Source of the DNA: Chitinophagaceae bacterium
GTDB taxonomy: Bacteria; Bacteroidota; Bacteroidia; Chitinophagales; Chitinophagaceae
Reading direction: 5' to 3'
DNA length: 64,000 nt
NCBI GenBank assembly: GCA_014379345.1
Contig: JACMLY010000010.1
Span: 62,001 to 126,000, forward strand
Part shown: piece after piece, positions 8,419 through 16,301 of the stretch
Layout: the number at the start of each line of letters is the position of its first letter
Numbering within the stretch: the stretch's first letter is position 1
The notes under the pieces: generated by a model
Told to the model about the DNA's origin: nothing
The model's database searches: none
The model's input: only the letters and a program-made list of their open reading frames with translations
Translations under genes and position numbers: made by a program

Positions 8419-8880
8419 CTTTCCGTTCATTATTAGTTCCATACGCACATCTGCGGTAACGAAAGGAGAATTTTCTGCCGGAACGTGATAGAATCCATAT
8501 TTCTTATACAAGGTAAGAGCGGTTTGCAACTGGCTATTGGAATATAGTGTTACTTTCCCGGCATTCCATGAACGTGCGGTAGCTAAACATTTTTCAAGAA
8601 GCATCTTACTGATCCCCTTTCCCTGCCAGCTGGTGGTGACGGCCATTTTAGCCAGTTCATACACTCCCTCTTCTTCCTTCATCAATGCTGCGCTTCCGAC
8701 TAATTCTTCGCCAGCCTGCGCCATGTAGATCACTCCTCCCCTATCAAGTATAGTTCCTTTGGGGTCATCAAGGATTTCCAGGTCATGCGATTCGGCAAGA
8801 TTGTATTTTTCCAACCACTCCAGGTTGAGCCTCCTGAAATCTTCATGATGCTTTTGTTCATATTCAATAATATTGATCAT
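8413..8880 (-). CDS. GNAT-family N-acetyltransferase
   Basis: A 155-residue cytoplasmic acetyl-CoA-dependent acetyltransferase. The acetyl-CoA-binding signature is SWQGKGISKMLL (QGKGI at residues 86-90), followed by the YKKYGF segment typical of motif B. Length is normal. The substrate is unknown; it may be a small amine or protein N-terminus. The final codons (GKI, stop) lie in the TTTGAAGTACG repeat arm. It is transcribed in the same direction as fbp upstream, about 80 bases away. Confidence 0.85.
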   Translation of the reverse strand: MINIIEYEQKHHEDFRRLNLEWLEKYNLAESHDLEILDDPKGTILDRGGVIYMAQAGEELVGSAALMKEEEGVYELAKMAVTTSWQGKGISKMLLEKCLATARSWNAGKVTLYSNSQLQTALTLYKKYGFYHVPAENSPFVTADVRMELIMNGKI

Positions 8881-8962
8881 ACGCTAAAAGCTATTTGCAA
8901 AATTTTATTAAGATTTACAGCTAAAGCAATGCATCTGGCATTTCATTATCGTAAAAGACAGA

Positions 8963-9967
8963 TCAGGTCATTTCAAATTCCTCCATCATTCCCTTACTTC
9001 CAATAAATAAGGGAGATCGTTCATGCAATGCAGTGGGTTGTACATCGAGAATCCTTTGTTCGCCATTAGTCGCCTTTCCTCCCGCTACTTCGGTAATAAA
9101 GGCAAATGGATTGCATTCATACAACAACCGAAGTTTGCCTTTCGGTTTGTCGGTAGTAGCAGGGTACATGAAAATCCCGCCCTTGATCAGGTTCCGGTGT
9201 ACATCCGATACCATACTACCAATATAACGTTGCGTATAAGGACCTCCGTTGCCGCTATTCTTTTTCTGGCAAACCGTGATGTAGTTCCTTACCTTTTCAC
9301 TGTACTGGAAAAAATTTCCATGATTAACCGAATATATTTTCCCGAACTCAGGGCATTTAATATTTGGATGACTCAAACAAAATTCCCCTATGGATGGATC
9401 GAGTGTAAATCCGTTCACACCGCGACGTGTTGCATACACCAGCATGGTAGATGAGCCGTACACAATATAACCGGCCGCTACCTGCTTGCTGCCAGGTTGT
9501 AAAAAATCTTCTTTGGCAGCAAGGCTTCCCTTGGGCGTTACCCGCCTGTAAACGCTGAATATGGTACCTATTGAAACATTCACATCAATGTTGCCGCTCC
9601 CATCAAGGGGATCAAACAGGCATACATACTTTGAATTCTTACTCACCTCATCATCAAAAGAAATATAATCATCGAGTTCTTCGCTTCCAATACCGGCGCA
9701 GCTGATGCCATGCTGCAACACTCCCATGAATTGATTATTGGCAAATATATCCAGCTTTTTTACATCCTCCCCCTGCACGTTTACACGTCCCAAATCCCCA
9801 AGGATATCGACCAGACCCGCTTTGTTCACTTCAACATTCACCCGTTTTGCTGCCAGTCCCATATCACGCAATAGCCCGCTTAACTCACCGGTTGCAAGCG
9901 GAAAATCTCGGAGCTGCTGGATTGTAAATTCATCGAGTGTTAATATATTCCTGTTTACTGGACCCAT
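8963..9967 (-). CDS. fbp: Class I fructose-1,6-bisphosphatase
   Basis: A 334-residue cytoplasmic enzyme that hydrolyses fructose-1,6-bisphosphate to fructose-6-phosphate in gluconeogenesis. The metal/phosphate-binding motif FDPLDGSGNID is at about residues 118-128, with conserved GSMVSDVHRNLI and GGIFMYPAT further on and LLYECNPFAF near the C-terminus. Motifs and length fit class I FBPases. ATG at 9967 is preferred over the extension to 9994. It is divergent from the lipoprotein and aspartate-kinase genes. Confidence 0.95.
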   Translation of the reverse strand: MGPVNRNILTLDEFTIQQLRDFPLATGELSGLLRDMGLAAKRVNVEVNKAGLVDILGDLGRVNVQGEDVKKLDIFANNQFMGVLQHGISCAGIGSEELDDYISFDDEVSKNSKYVCLFDPLDGSGNIDVNVSIGTIFSVYRRVTPKGSLAAKEDFLQPGSKQVAAGYIVYGSSTMLVYATRRGVNGFTLDPSIGEFCLSHPNIKCPEFGKIYSVNHGNFFQYSEKVRNYITVCQKKNSGNGGPYTQRYIGSMVSDVHRNLIKGGIFMYPATTDKPKGKLRLLYECNPFAFITEVAGGKATNGEQRILDVQPTALHERSPLFIGSKGMMEEFEMT

Positions 9968-10189
9968 AATACATCTGGATTTAAAGGTCAGCAAATGTAA
10001 GAGATTATATTATCCGTAAAATGACTAACTGATACTCTACGTAACCCGCTCAGATTAATAAAAACCTCGGGGTGCAACGAAAACCTCATTGGCGTTGTCA
10101 GCTGATGTTATCACTCTTATAAAAATGTAATGCTCAATACCAAGGAGATAAATAAGGCTTCTCAATTCGTCATTTAATAGAATAGCTGT

Positions 10190-10963
10190 ATGAAAAAAGT
10201 ATTTTTTATCCTGTTCACGGGCATACTATTTCTTCTTGCCTGTTCCACCAGCAATCTTTCAGATGGTACAAAATTGTACAGGATCATGATTGGCGATAAG
10301 ATAAGCCATGAATTTAATTATAATGAAAAGGGTTTGATATCAAATCAGATAATTTATGGAATTCCCGATAAAAAAATGTTGGAGATAAATTATCACTATG
10401 ACTCAAAGGACAGGCTCATAAAAACCGATTCATATACCGATGTGAGTTCGTCCACGATCAGTCAGCAATTGGTATATGGCTACACGGATTTTATTTATAG
10501 AGCCGATGGAACATTGATTGAAGAAATAGCTTACACAAAAAAAGGAAATCAGTACGAATTTGCCAGCAAAACCTTACTCTCTTATAATGCCGCAGGAAGA
10601 ACGCTTAGTCGTCTGCAGGTATCCATAGATAATCAACCCTTTAATTTGTACAAATATGAATACAATGCTGCCGGAAATATCATAATAATGGAATCGTATC
10701 AATATGACGGACCAACACCAAAGCTGGGTTTTCGCTCCGTATACGAGCATGACAATAAAAAAAATCCGTATATCGATTTAAGCGTAATTCCATTTTCTGT
10801 GAACAGCAATAATATTGTTAAAGCCACCGTGACAAACTACAATATTACCCCCGGCTTTCCGGTAGTAACAACCACGCATACGGTTTATAAAAATTACAAT
10901 TCCAGTCAACTCCCTGTAGAGGTAGTTGAATACGGGACTACTTTTACTTATTTGTATAAATAG
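10190..10963 (+). CDS. Lipoprotein with YD/RHS-like repeats
   Basis: A 257-residue predicted lipoprotein. Residues 1-17 form a signal peptide ending in a lipobox (LLAC, Cys18). The mature part holds repeated strands with patterns such as FNYNEKGLI, YHYDSKDRLI, LLSYNAAGRTL and YEYNAAGNII, like the YD-repeat units of RHS/WapA proteins. It is probably a short beta-sheet surface protein. No enzyme motif is visible and its role is unknown. A degenerate inverted repeat separates it from the aspartate-kinase gene. Confidence 0.65.
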   Translation: MKKVFFILFTGILFLLACSTSNLSDGTKLYRIMIGDKISHEFNYNEKGLISNQIIYGIPDKKMLEINYHYDSKDRLIKTDSYTDVSSSTISQQLVYGYTDFIYRADGTLIEEIAYTKKGNQYEFASKTLLSYNAAGRTLSRLQVSIDNQPFNLYKYEYNAAGNIIIMESYQYDGPTPKLGFRSVYEHDNKKNPYIDLSVIPFSVNSNNIVKATVTNYNITPGFPVVTTTHTVYKNYNSSQLPVEVVEYGTTFTYLYK

Positions 10964-11014
10964 AGGCAGAATTCAGAATACAGTATTGTCCGTTAAAACC
11001 TGTACATATTTACC

Positions 11015-11145
11015 CTTCTGTGCACCGCTGTGCATACCTCCTTCACCTCTGTGGTTAGAGTTGGTCTGGCACATAACGCCTGTAATAATCCAAGAGTTTT
11101 TTAACAACATCGATAAACAGAGGGGAGGCAGAGAGAGGCACAGAA
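11015..11145. repeat. Family IV inverted repeat (copy 1, degenerate arms)
   Basis: Left arm words CTGTGCATACCTCC and CACCTCTGTGGTTA face a right arm with TTAAC and GAGGCAGAGAGAGGCACAGA. The loop, read on the minus strand, contains CTCTTGGATTATTACAGGC then CAGACCAA. This matches the loops at 36230-36270 and, in the same orientation, 60030-60060. Confidence 0.7.
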
Positions 11146-11179
11146 TTCCCCCTTATATTTGCCAACAATTTTATAGCTG

Positions 11180-12445
11180 ATGAGAGTTTTCAAATTTGGG
11201 GGTGCCAGTGTGAACAGCACGGACAGGGTTAAAAATGTAGCGGAGATAATCCAGGGTTTTTCAAATGAAAAAATGTTGATCGTTGTATCAGCAATGGGAA
11301 AAACAACCAATGCCCTGGAAAAAGTGGTGGAAGCTTTTTATGACAACAAAAAGGAGGAGGCCTTACAATTGTTTCATGCCATTAAGGCCAGCCATGAGAA
11401 CACTTTAAAATACCTGGTTAATATCCATTGGCAGGCTGCTACAGCCCAGCTCAATAATTTCTTCACAGAAATTGAATGGCTGCTACACGATAAACCCGTA
11501 CGGGAATTCGATTATTATTACGACCAGGTGGTTTGTGTAGGTGAGTTGTTATCTACGGCCGTTGTCAGCGCCTATTTGCGGGAAGCAGGTATCATGAATA
11601 CCTGGATAGATGTGAGAGATATATTCCGCACCGACGATAATTTTCGGGACGCAAATATTGATTGGGAATTTACGCAAAATAAGGTACTAACAGAAGTACA
11701 TGCTTTATTTGCGCACACCAATATCGTGATCACACAGGGATTTATCGGCTCAACCGACGAAAACGAAAGCACTACATTGGGTAGAGAGGGGAGCGATTAT
11801 TCTGCAGCCGTATTTGCAAATATGCTTGATGCCGAAAGCCTTACGATTTGGAAAGATGTTGAGGGCGTAATGAATGCCGATCCAAAACAATTTCCTGAAG
11901 CGACCTTTATCAGCGAACTGAATTACGACGATGTGATCGAAATGGCTTACTACGGCGCGCAGATCATCCATCCGAAAACCATTAAGCCCTTACAGAATAA
12001 AAGTATTCCCTTCCATGTAAAATGTTTCGTCGATAAAAACCTGCCCGGTACCGTGATTCATACCAAAACATTAAAGGGTCTTCCGCCCCTGATCGTTTTA
12101 AAAGAAAAACAGGTATTGATCCACCTGCATTCAAAAGATTTTTCTTTTGTGGGTGAAAAGCCGGTAGCCGCACTGTATCATCTGTTCCATGATATCAGGG
12201 TAAAACCAAACCTTATTCAAACAGGCGCTGTTACTATCCAGGTGTGTCTCGATGATCATGCCGAAAAAATAGAGAAGCTGGCAATCGCTGCATCTGATCT
12301 TTTTGAAGTGCAGGTTGAAAAAAACCTGACCCTCTTAACGATCAGGCATTACAACGAAGAGATTCTTCAGAAAATGATCGCCGGAAAACAAACGGAGTTA
12401 AGGCAACAGTCCCCGGATACCGTTCAAATGCTGATGCGTAATTAA
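11180..12445 (+). CDS. Aspartate kinase (monofunctional)
   Basis: A 421-residue cytoplasmic kinase that phosphorylates aspartate, the first step toward lysine, threonine and methionine. The N-terminus MRVFKFGGASV carries the kinase signature; TLGREGSDYSAA and the segment MAYYGAQIIHPKT are further conserved motifs. The C-terminal part (about residues 300-421) is ACT-like, presumably the regulatory domain for feedback inhibition. Several aspartokinases occur in Bacteroidota, often fused to homoserine dehydrogenase; this one is unfused. The start ATG at 11180 gives the family-standard N-terminus. Confidence 0.92.
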   Translation: MRVFKFGGASVNSTDRVKNVAEIIQGFSNEKMLIVVSAMGKTTNALEKVVEAFYDNKKEEALQLFHAIKASHENTLKYLVNIHWQAATAQLNNFFTEIEWLLHDKPVREFDYYYDQVVCVGELLSTAVVSAYLREAGIMNTWIDVRDIFRTDDNFRDANIDWEFTQNKVLTEVHALFAHTNIVITQGFIGSTDENESTTLGREGSDYSAAVFANMLDAESLTIWKDVEGVMNADPKQFPEATFISELNYDDVIEMAYYGAQIIHPKTIKPLQNKSIPFHVKCFVDKNLPGTVIHTKTLKGLPPLIVLKEKQVLIHLHSKDFSFVGEKPVAALYHLFHDIRVKPNLIQTGAVTIQVCLDDHAEKIEKLAIAASDLFEVQVEKNLTLLTIRHYNEEILQKMIAGKQTELRQQSPDTVQMLMRN

Positions 12446-12584
12446 TCTTCATAACATTGCGGTAACGTACTCGAAATTATCGGCGCTTACATTTGCATGA
12501 CATACTAATTTCCCGATCTGGCAAATTGAATATCTGAAATCGTAAGTGCATGCCTTCAGAGGCATCTATTTTTACAAAAAAAAA

Positions 12585-13670
12585 ATGAAAAGGTTTTTAT
12601 TTAACGCTGTAATTATTTCAGGCATAATTGTTTCGATATCCTCTTGTACAAAGAATGATGACCTCGACCTGGGCGTTAAACCGTATACGGTACCCACTAC
12701 TTATGCATTCAGCAATGTAAATTTTACGAAAGCTTCACAGCGTATTAAGATGACGGTGCAGCTTGATAACTACCTGAAAACAGCCAATACAGGCTCGGGA
12801 GTTGTTCCATTAGACCAGGCGAAGGTTACGAATATGTTCAATAATACAAACAGTGCTTTCGCGGATGCCAGTCTTAATTCTTCAGGCTTGAGTATAAAAG
12901 ATATTACATCAGATGCTTCACTGTATAAATCGTTTGCAGACAGCATACTTCTGTACAATTCAGGTACGGCGGCCACTGCCGGAACAGGCGGTTTTGTTCC
13001 CCGTACTCCAAATAAAATTATTGTCGGGCCCAGGGGCCTCGAATATGGGCAGGCCTTTTTGAAAGGCACTATGGGCGCATTGTTTTTTAAAGAAGCGATA
13101 AAGATCCTTACCAATGTAAAAACCATTTCGGCTGCGGACACATTGGCTGCACAGGCACAGTGGGATGAGGCATTCGGTTACCTGTCTGTACCATTAAACT
13201 ACGATTCGGCCGTTGTTTACGCCAATACAGATCCCAATAGGCCTCTTTTATGGGGTGGGTACCTGGCCGAGAGAGGTAAAGGCATCCAGGCCGGTGGAAC
13301 TATTTTCAACGCCTTCCTGAAAGGTCGCGCTGCAATCGGAGGGTATGATGTAACCGTACGAAACCAACAAGCCGATATTATTATGGCAAAATGGGAACAA
13401 CTCGCCGCCGCCGCAGCACTAAACTATGTTACTTCACCAACAGCGTCGTCATCCATCGGTAATTACGGTAGCCAGTTGCATGCCCTTTCAGAAGCATTTG
13501 GATTTGTACAATCTTTTAAATACAGACCGGAAGGCAGTAAACTGACAGCAGCGAACTTCCAGGCGCTGAATGCGATCCTTAATAAGGATTTCTATGTGTT
13601 GCTAAACCAGCCTGGTTTTACAGATCTCGTGGCAGCTCAAAATATTCTAAAAACAGCTTATGGCCTTTGA
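12585..13670 (+). CDS. DUF4856-like lipoprotein of an iron-uptake operon
   Basis: A 361-residue predicted lipoprotein. Signal peptide MKRFLFNAVIISGIIVSI ends at a lipobox SSC. The helical mature part resembles DUF4856 proteins, with a central segment GLEYGQAFLKGTMGALFFKEA and a C-terminal ALSEAFGFVQSFKYRP. It likely faces the periplasm or cell surface. Its biochemical role is not established. It is the first gene of a four-gene run, with an imelysin-family gene starting 119 bases downstream. ATG at 12585 is chosen because an upstream GTG would put 13 charged residues before the signal peptide. A short hairpin (ATGCCT/AGGCAT, about 12550-12565) precedes the gene; no clear Fur box is seen. Confidence 0.75.
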   Translation: MKRFLFNAVIISGIIVSISSCTKNDDLDLGVKPYTVPTTYAFSNVNFTKASQRIKMTVQLDNYLKTANTGSGVVPLDQAKVTNMFNNTNSAFADASLNSSGLSIKDITSDASLYKSFADSILLYNSGTAATAGTGGFVPRTPNKIIVGPRGLEYGQAFLKGTMGALFFKEAIKILTNVKTISAADTLAAQAQWDEAFGYLSVPLNYDSAVVYANTDPNRPLLWGGYLAERGKGIQAGGTIFNAFLKGRAAIGGYDVTVRNQQADIIMAKWEQLAAAAALNYVTSPTASSSIGNYGSQLHALSEAFGFVQSFKYRPEGSKLTAANFQALNAILNKDFYVLLNQPGFTDLVAAQNILKTAYGL

Positions 13671-13789
13671 TCATCAAAGAAATTTTAAAATTAGCGAGGT
13701 GAATGATAACCAGGCTCTTTGTAGACATGCCCGGAGTTTGCTTTTACTATGCATTGAATTTTTAATAATTGACAGATAAATACTTTCGC

Positions 13790-14917
13790 GTGAAGAAACG
13801 TAGCCTGATCATCGCTTTGACCGTAGGAATTGTTGTTTTTTATGCCTGCAAGAAATCTACTTCGGGCCCGGAACCATCCCCCACACCAGGCGCCTTCGAT
13901 AAAGTAGCCATGCTTACTGATTATGCAGATAAGATCATTATTCCCGGGTATTCAACGATGCAGCAAAAAATACTTGCACTTCAAGTAGCTTCCGACGCGT
14001 TTCTGGCTGCTCCATCAACTGCTACCCAGGCCGCTGTTAAAACCGCTTACACGGACGTGCATTTGCAATATGTAAGAATAGCCGCTTTTCAATTTGGTCC
14101 GGCAGAAACAAATTTACTCGATGTGTTTGCAAATTTTTCCGGAGGCCTTGATTATAGTTTTACCACTGCCGGTCAGTTAACAGGCTTTTCCATCGATAGC
14201 AGTACGATTGAGAATAATATTTCCTCCGGAACCTATGATCTTACTCTTATGTCCAGAAGCTCCTTGTATTCGCAAGGATTCCCGGCCATAAATTATTTGT
14301 TTTTTGGGCCTAATGCCATTGCTAAATTCAACAGCAATACCGCTAACAGGGTAAAATATGCAAAAGCTATCATTGCGCGTTTAAAAAGCCTTGTAGACAC
14401 GGTTGCTAATGGATGGACTACCTACCGTTCTGAATTTATATCCAATACAAAAACAAACGCAGGCAGCCCGATTGGTAATCTGGTGAACCAGTTCGCTTAT
14501 CAGATTGATCTGCTAAAAGGACCGCGAATCGGATGGCCGTTCGGCAAACAATCAAATGGATCTTTATTTGTGAGCAAAACGGAAGCATACTTCGCCGGTA
14601 TTTCTACGGCGCTGGCCATTGAAAACTTATCTGCATTAAAAAATACTTTCACCGGTGGGGGAAGCGGAAAAGGCATGTCCGATTATCTGGTAGCACTCAA
14701 CAAGGCTGCTTTAAATACGGATGTGCTGGCACAGTTTGATGTGGCATTGGCAAAACTCCGGCTTGTTCCTGATCCTTTGTCGTCATCGCTAACCAGCCAT
14801 TCTGCTGAGGTAGACCAGGCTTACAAGGAAATTCAAAAATTACTGACTCTCTTAAAAACAGATGTAGCCTCAGCCACTGCCGTACAGATCACTTTTGTAG
14901 ATAATGATGGAGATTAA
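13790..14917 (+). CDS. Imelysin-family (IrpA-like) lipoprotein
   Basis: A 375-residue predicted lipoprotein with lipobox VFYAC after an N-terminal hydrophobic segment. The body matches the imelysin/insulin-cleaving membrane protease (M75-like) fold: FQFGPAETNLLD in the first half and GFPAINYLFFG in the second. The classical GxHxxE motif is changed to GxPxxN, so protease or metal activity through that motif is doubtful. Family members are linked to iron uptake. GTG at 13790 is preferred because the upstream in-frame TTG adds only polar residues. The next gene follows 12 bases after the stop. Confidence 0.82.
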   Translation: MKKRSLIIALTVGIVVFYACKKSTSGPEPSPTPGAFDKVAMLTDYADKIIIPGYSTMQQKILALQVASDAFLAAPSTATQAAVKTAYTDVHLQYVRIAAFQFGPAETNLLDVFANFSGGLDYSFTTAGQLTGFSIDSSTIENNISSGTYDLTLMSRSSLYSQGFPAINYLFFGPNAIAKFNSNTANRVKYAKAIIARLKSLVDTVANGWTTYRSEFISNTKTNAGSPIGNLVNQFAYQIDLLKGPRIGWPFGKQSNGSLFVSKTEAYFAGISTALAIENLSALKNTFTGGGSGKGMSDYLVALNKAALNTDVLAQFDVALAKLRLVPDPLSSSLTSHSAEVDQAYKEIQKLLTLLKTDVASATAVQITFVDNDGD

Positions 14918-14929
14918 AAAAAATTTGGA

Positions 14930-16291
14930 GTGACCGGCAGAATATTCAACATCAAAAAATTAATCCCAGGCTACCCGGTTCCAATAGCACTGTTAATAAC
15001 ATTTCGAATTTTTTTCGGGTCATTAATGTTCCTTAGTATTTTGAGGTTTTGGTGGCGGGGATGGGTAACTAGTCTTTATATAGAGCCGAAGTTCCACTTT
15101 ACATATACCGGATTCGAATGGGTACATCCACCTGGTTATTGGGGAGTGCACCTGCTATTTCTCCTCGTAGCCCTGGCTGCATTTTTTATTACTGTTGGTT
15201 TTTTATACAGAATTGCCTCAATTGTATTTTTTGCCGGGTTTACTTACATCGAATTGATTGATGTAACAACCTATCTGAATCACTATTATTTTGTAAGCCT
15301 GATCGCTTTTATTTTGATCTGGCTTCCCGCCAACCGGAATTACTCACTGGATGTTTTACTGTGGCCTGATAAAACAAAACATTTCGTTCCGGCAAGCTCT
15401 GTCGGCATTATACGGTTTCAACTGGCGTTGGTATATATTTTTGCAGGGCTTGCAAAATTAAATGCAGACTGGTTACTGCATGCCCAGCCAATGCGAATAT
15501 GGCTGCCCGCAAAAACGCACTTGCCTATAATAGGAATATATATGTACGAAACATGGGTGGCCTATCTATTCTCGTGGTTTGGAGCTGCCTATGATCTGCT
15601 TATTGTTTTCTTTCTGCTGAATAAAAAAACAAGGCCCTGGGCTTACTGCCTGGTAGTTATTTTTCATGTTGCGACTGCTATTTTTTTCCCCGCAATTGGT
15701 ATGTTCCCATATGTGATGATCATATGTAGCCTTATATTTTTCTCCGCCCGATTTCATGAAAAATTATTGTCGTTCTTCCCTTTTTACAGAAGCCGCAAAG
15801 AAATTCTTCAAACGACTGGGTACACGTACAGATTCAGGTATGGTAAAGTATTACTAGTGGGAATGGGAATTTATATTTTTTTACAGGTTCTCATCCCATT
15901 GAGATTCCTGCTCTACCCGGGCAACCTGTTCTGGAACGAAGAAGGTTATCGTTTCTCCTGGCGGGTGATGTTGATGGAAAAATCAGGTTCCACTTATTTT
16001 ACAGTGAAAGACAAGATCCATCAACAATCCTTTGAAGTAAACAATGCTGAATTTTTAACGCCTTTGCAAGAGAAGATGATGAGCACTCAACCGGATATGA
16101 TCCTCAAATATGCTCATTTCCTGGCAAGGGAATATAAAAATCGGGGAGTGCAAAACCCTGAAGTGTATGGCGAAATATATGTTGCGCTGAATGGCGGACG
16201 ATCACAGCTTTTTGTCGACTCAAGCATCAACCTGGCCGCTGAGCCATTAACATGGAAACATTATGAATGGATTTTACCGTATAAAAAATAG
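14930..16291 (+). CDS. HTTM / vitamin K-dependent gamma-carboxylase homologue
   Basis: A 453-residue integral membrane protein. The N-terminal two thirds contain many hydrophobic helices (first at about 18-40); the C-terminal 110 residues form a soluble domain. Family features: YLNHYYF at 115-121, with H118 at a conserved histidine position; AGLAKLNADW at 172-181, where K176 aligns with the catalytic-base lysine of human GGCX; WNEEGYRFSWRVMLME; and a C-terminal PDMILKYAHFLARE...YGEIYVALNGG resembling the GGCX C-terminal domain. GGCX uses reduced vitamin K, CO2 and O2 to carboxylate glutamates. The bacterial substrate is unknown. GTG start, 12 bases after the imelysin gene and preceded by GGAG. 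Confidence 0.85.
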   Translation: MTGRIFNIKKLIPGYPVPIALLITFRIFFGSLMFLSILRFWWRGWVTSLYIEPKFHFTYTGFEWVHPPGYWGVHLLFLLVALAAFFITVGFLYRIASIVFFAGFTYIELIDVTTYLNHYYFVSLIAFILIWLPANRNYSLDVLLWPDKTKHFVPASSVGIIRFQLALVYIFAGLAKLNADWLLHAQPMRIWLPAKTHLPIIGIYMYETWVAYLFSWFGAAYDLLIVFFLLNKKTRPWAYCLVVIFHVATAIFFPAIGMFPYVMIICSLIFFSARFHEKLLSFFPFYRSRKEILQTTGYTYRFRYGKVLLVGMGIYIFLQVLIPLRFLLYPGNLFWNEEGYRFSWRVMLMEKSGSTYFTVKDKIHQQSFEVNNAEFLTPLQEKMMSTQPDMILKYAHFLAREYKNRGVQNPEVYGEIYVALNGGRSQLFVDSSINLAAEPLTWKHYEWILPYKK

Positions 16292-16301
16292 ACCAGGTGA
16301 T

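Noticed and set aside
12450..12584. Fur box or riboswitch before the iron-uptake-like operon
   Set aside because: Only a short ATGCCT/AGGCAT hairpin and a single TACATTTG element were seen; no Fur-like palindrome and no known riboswitch core.
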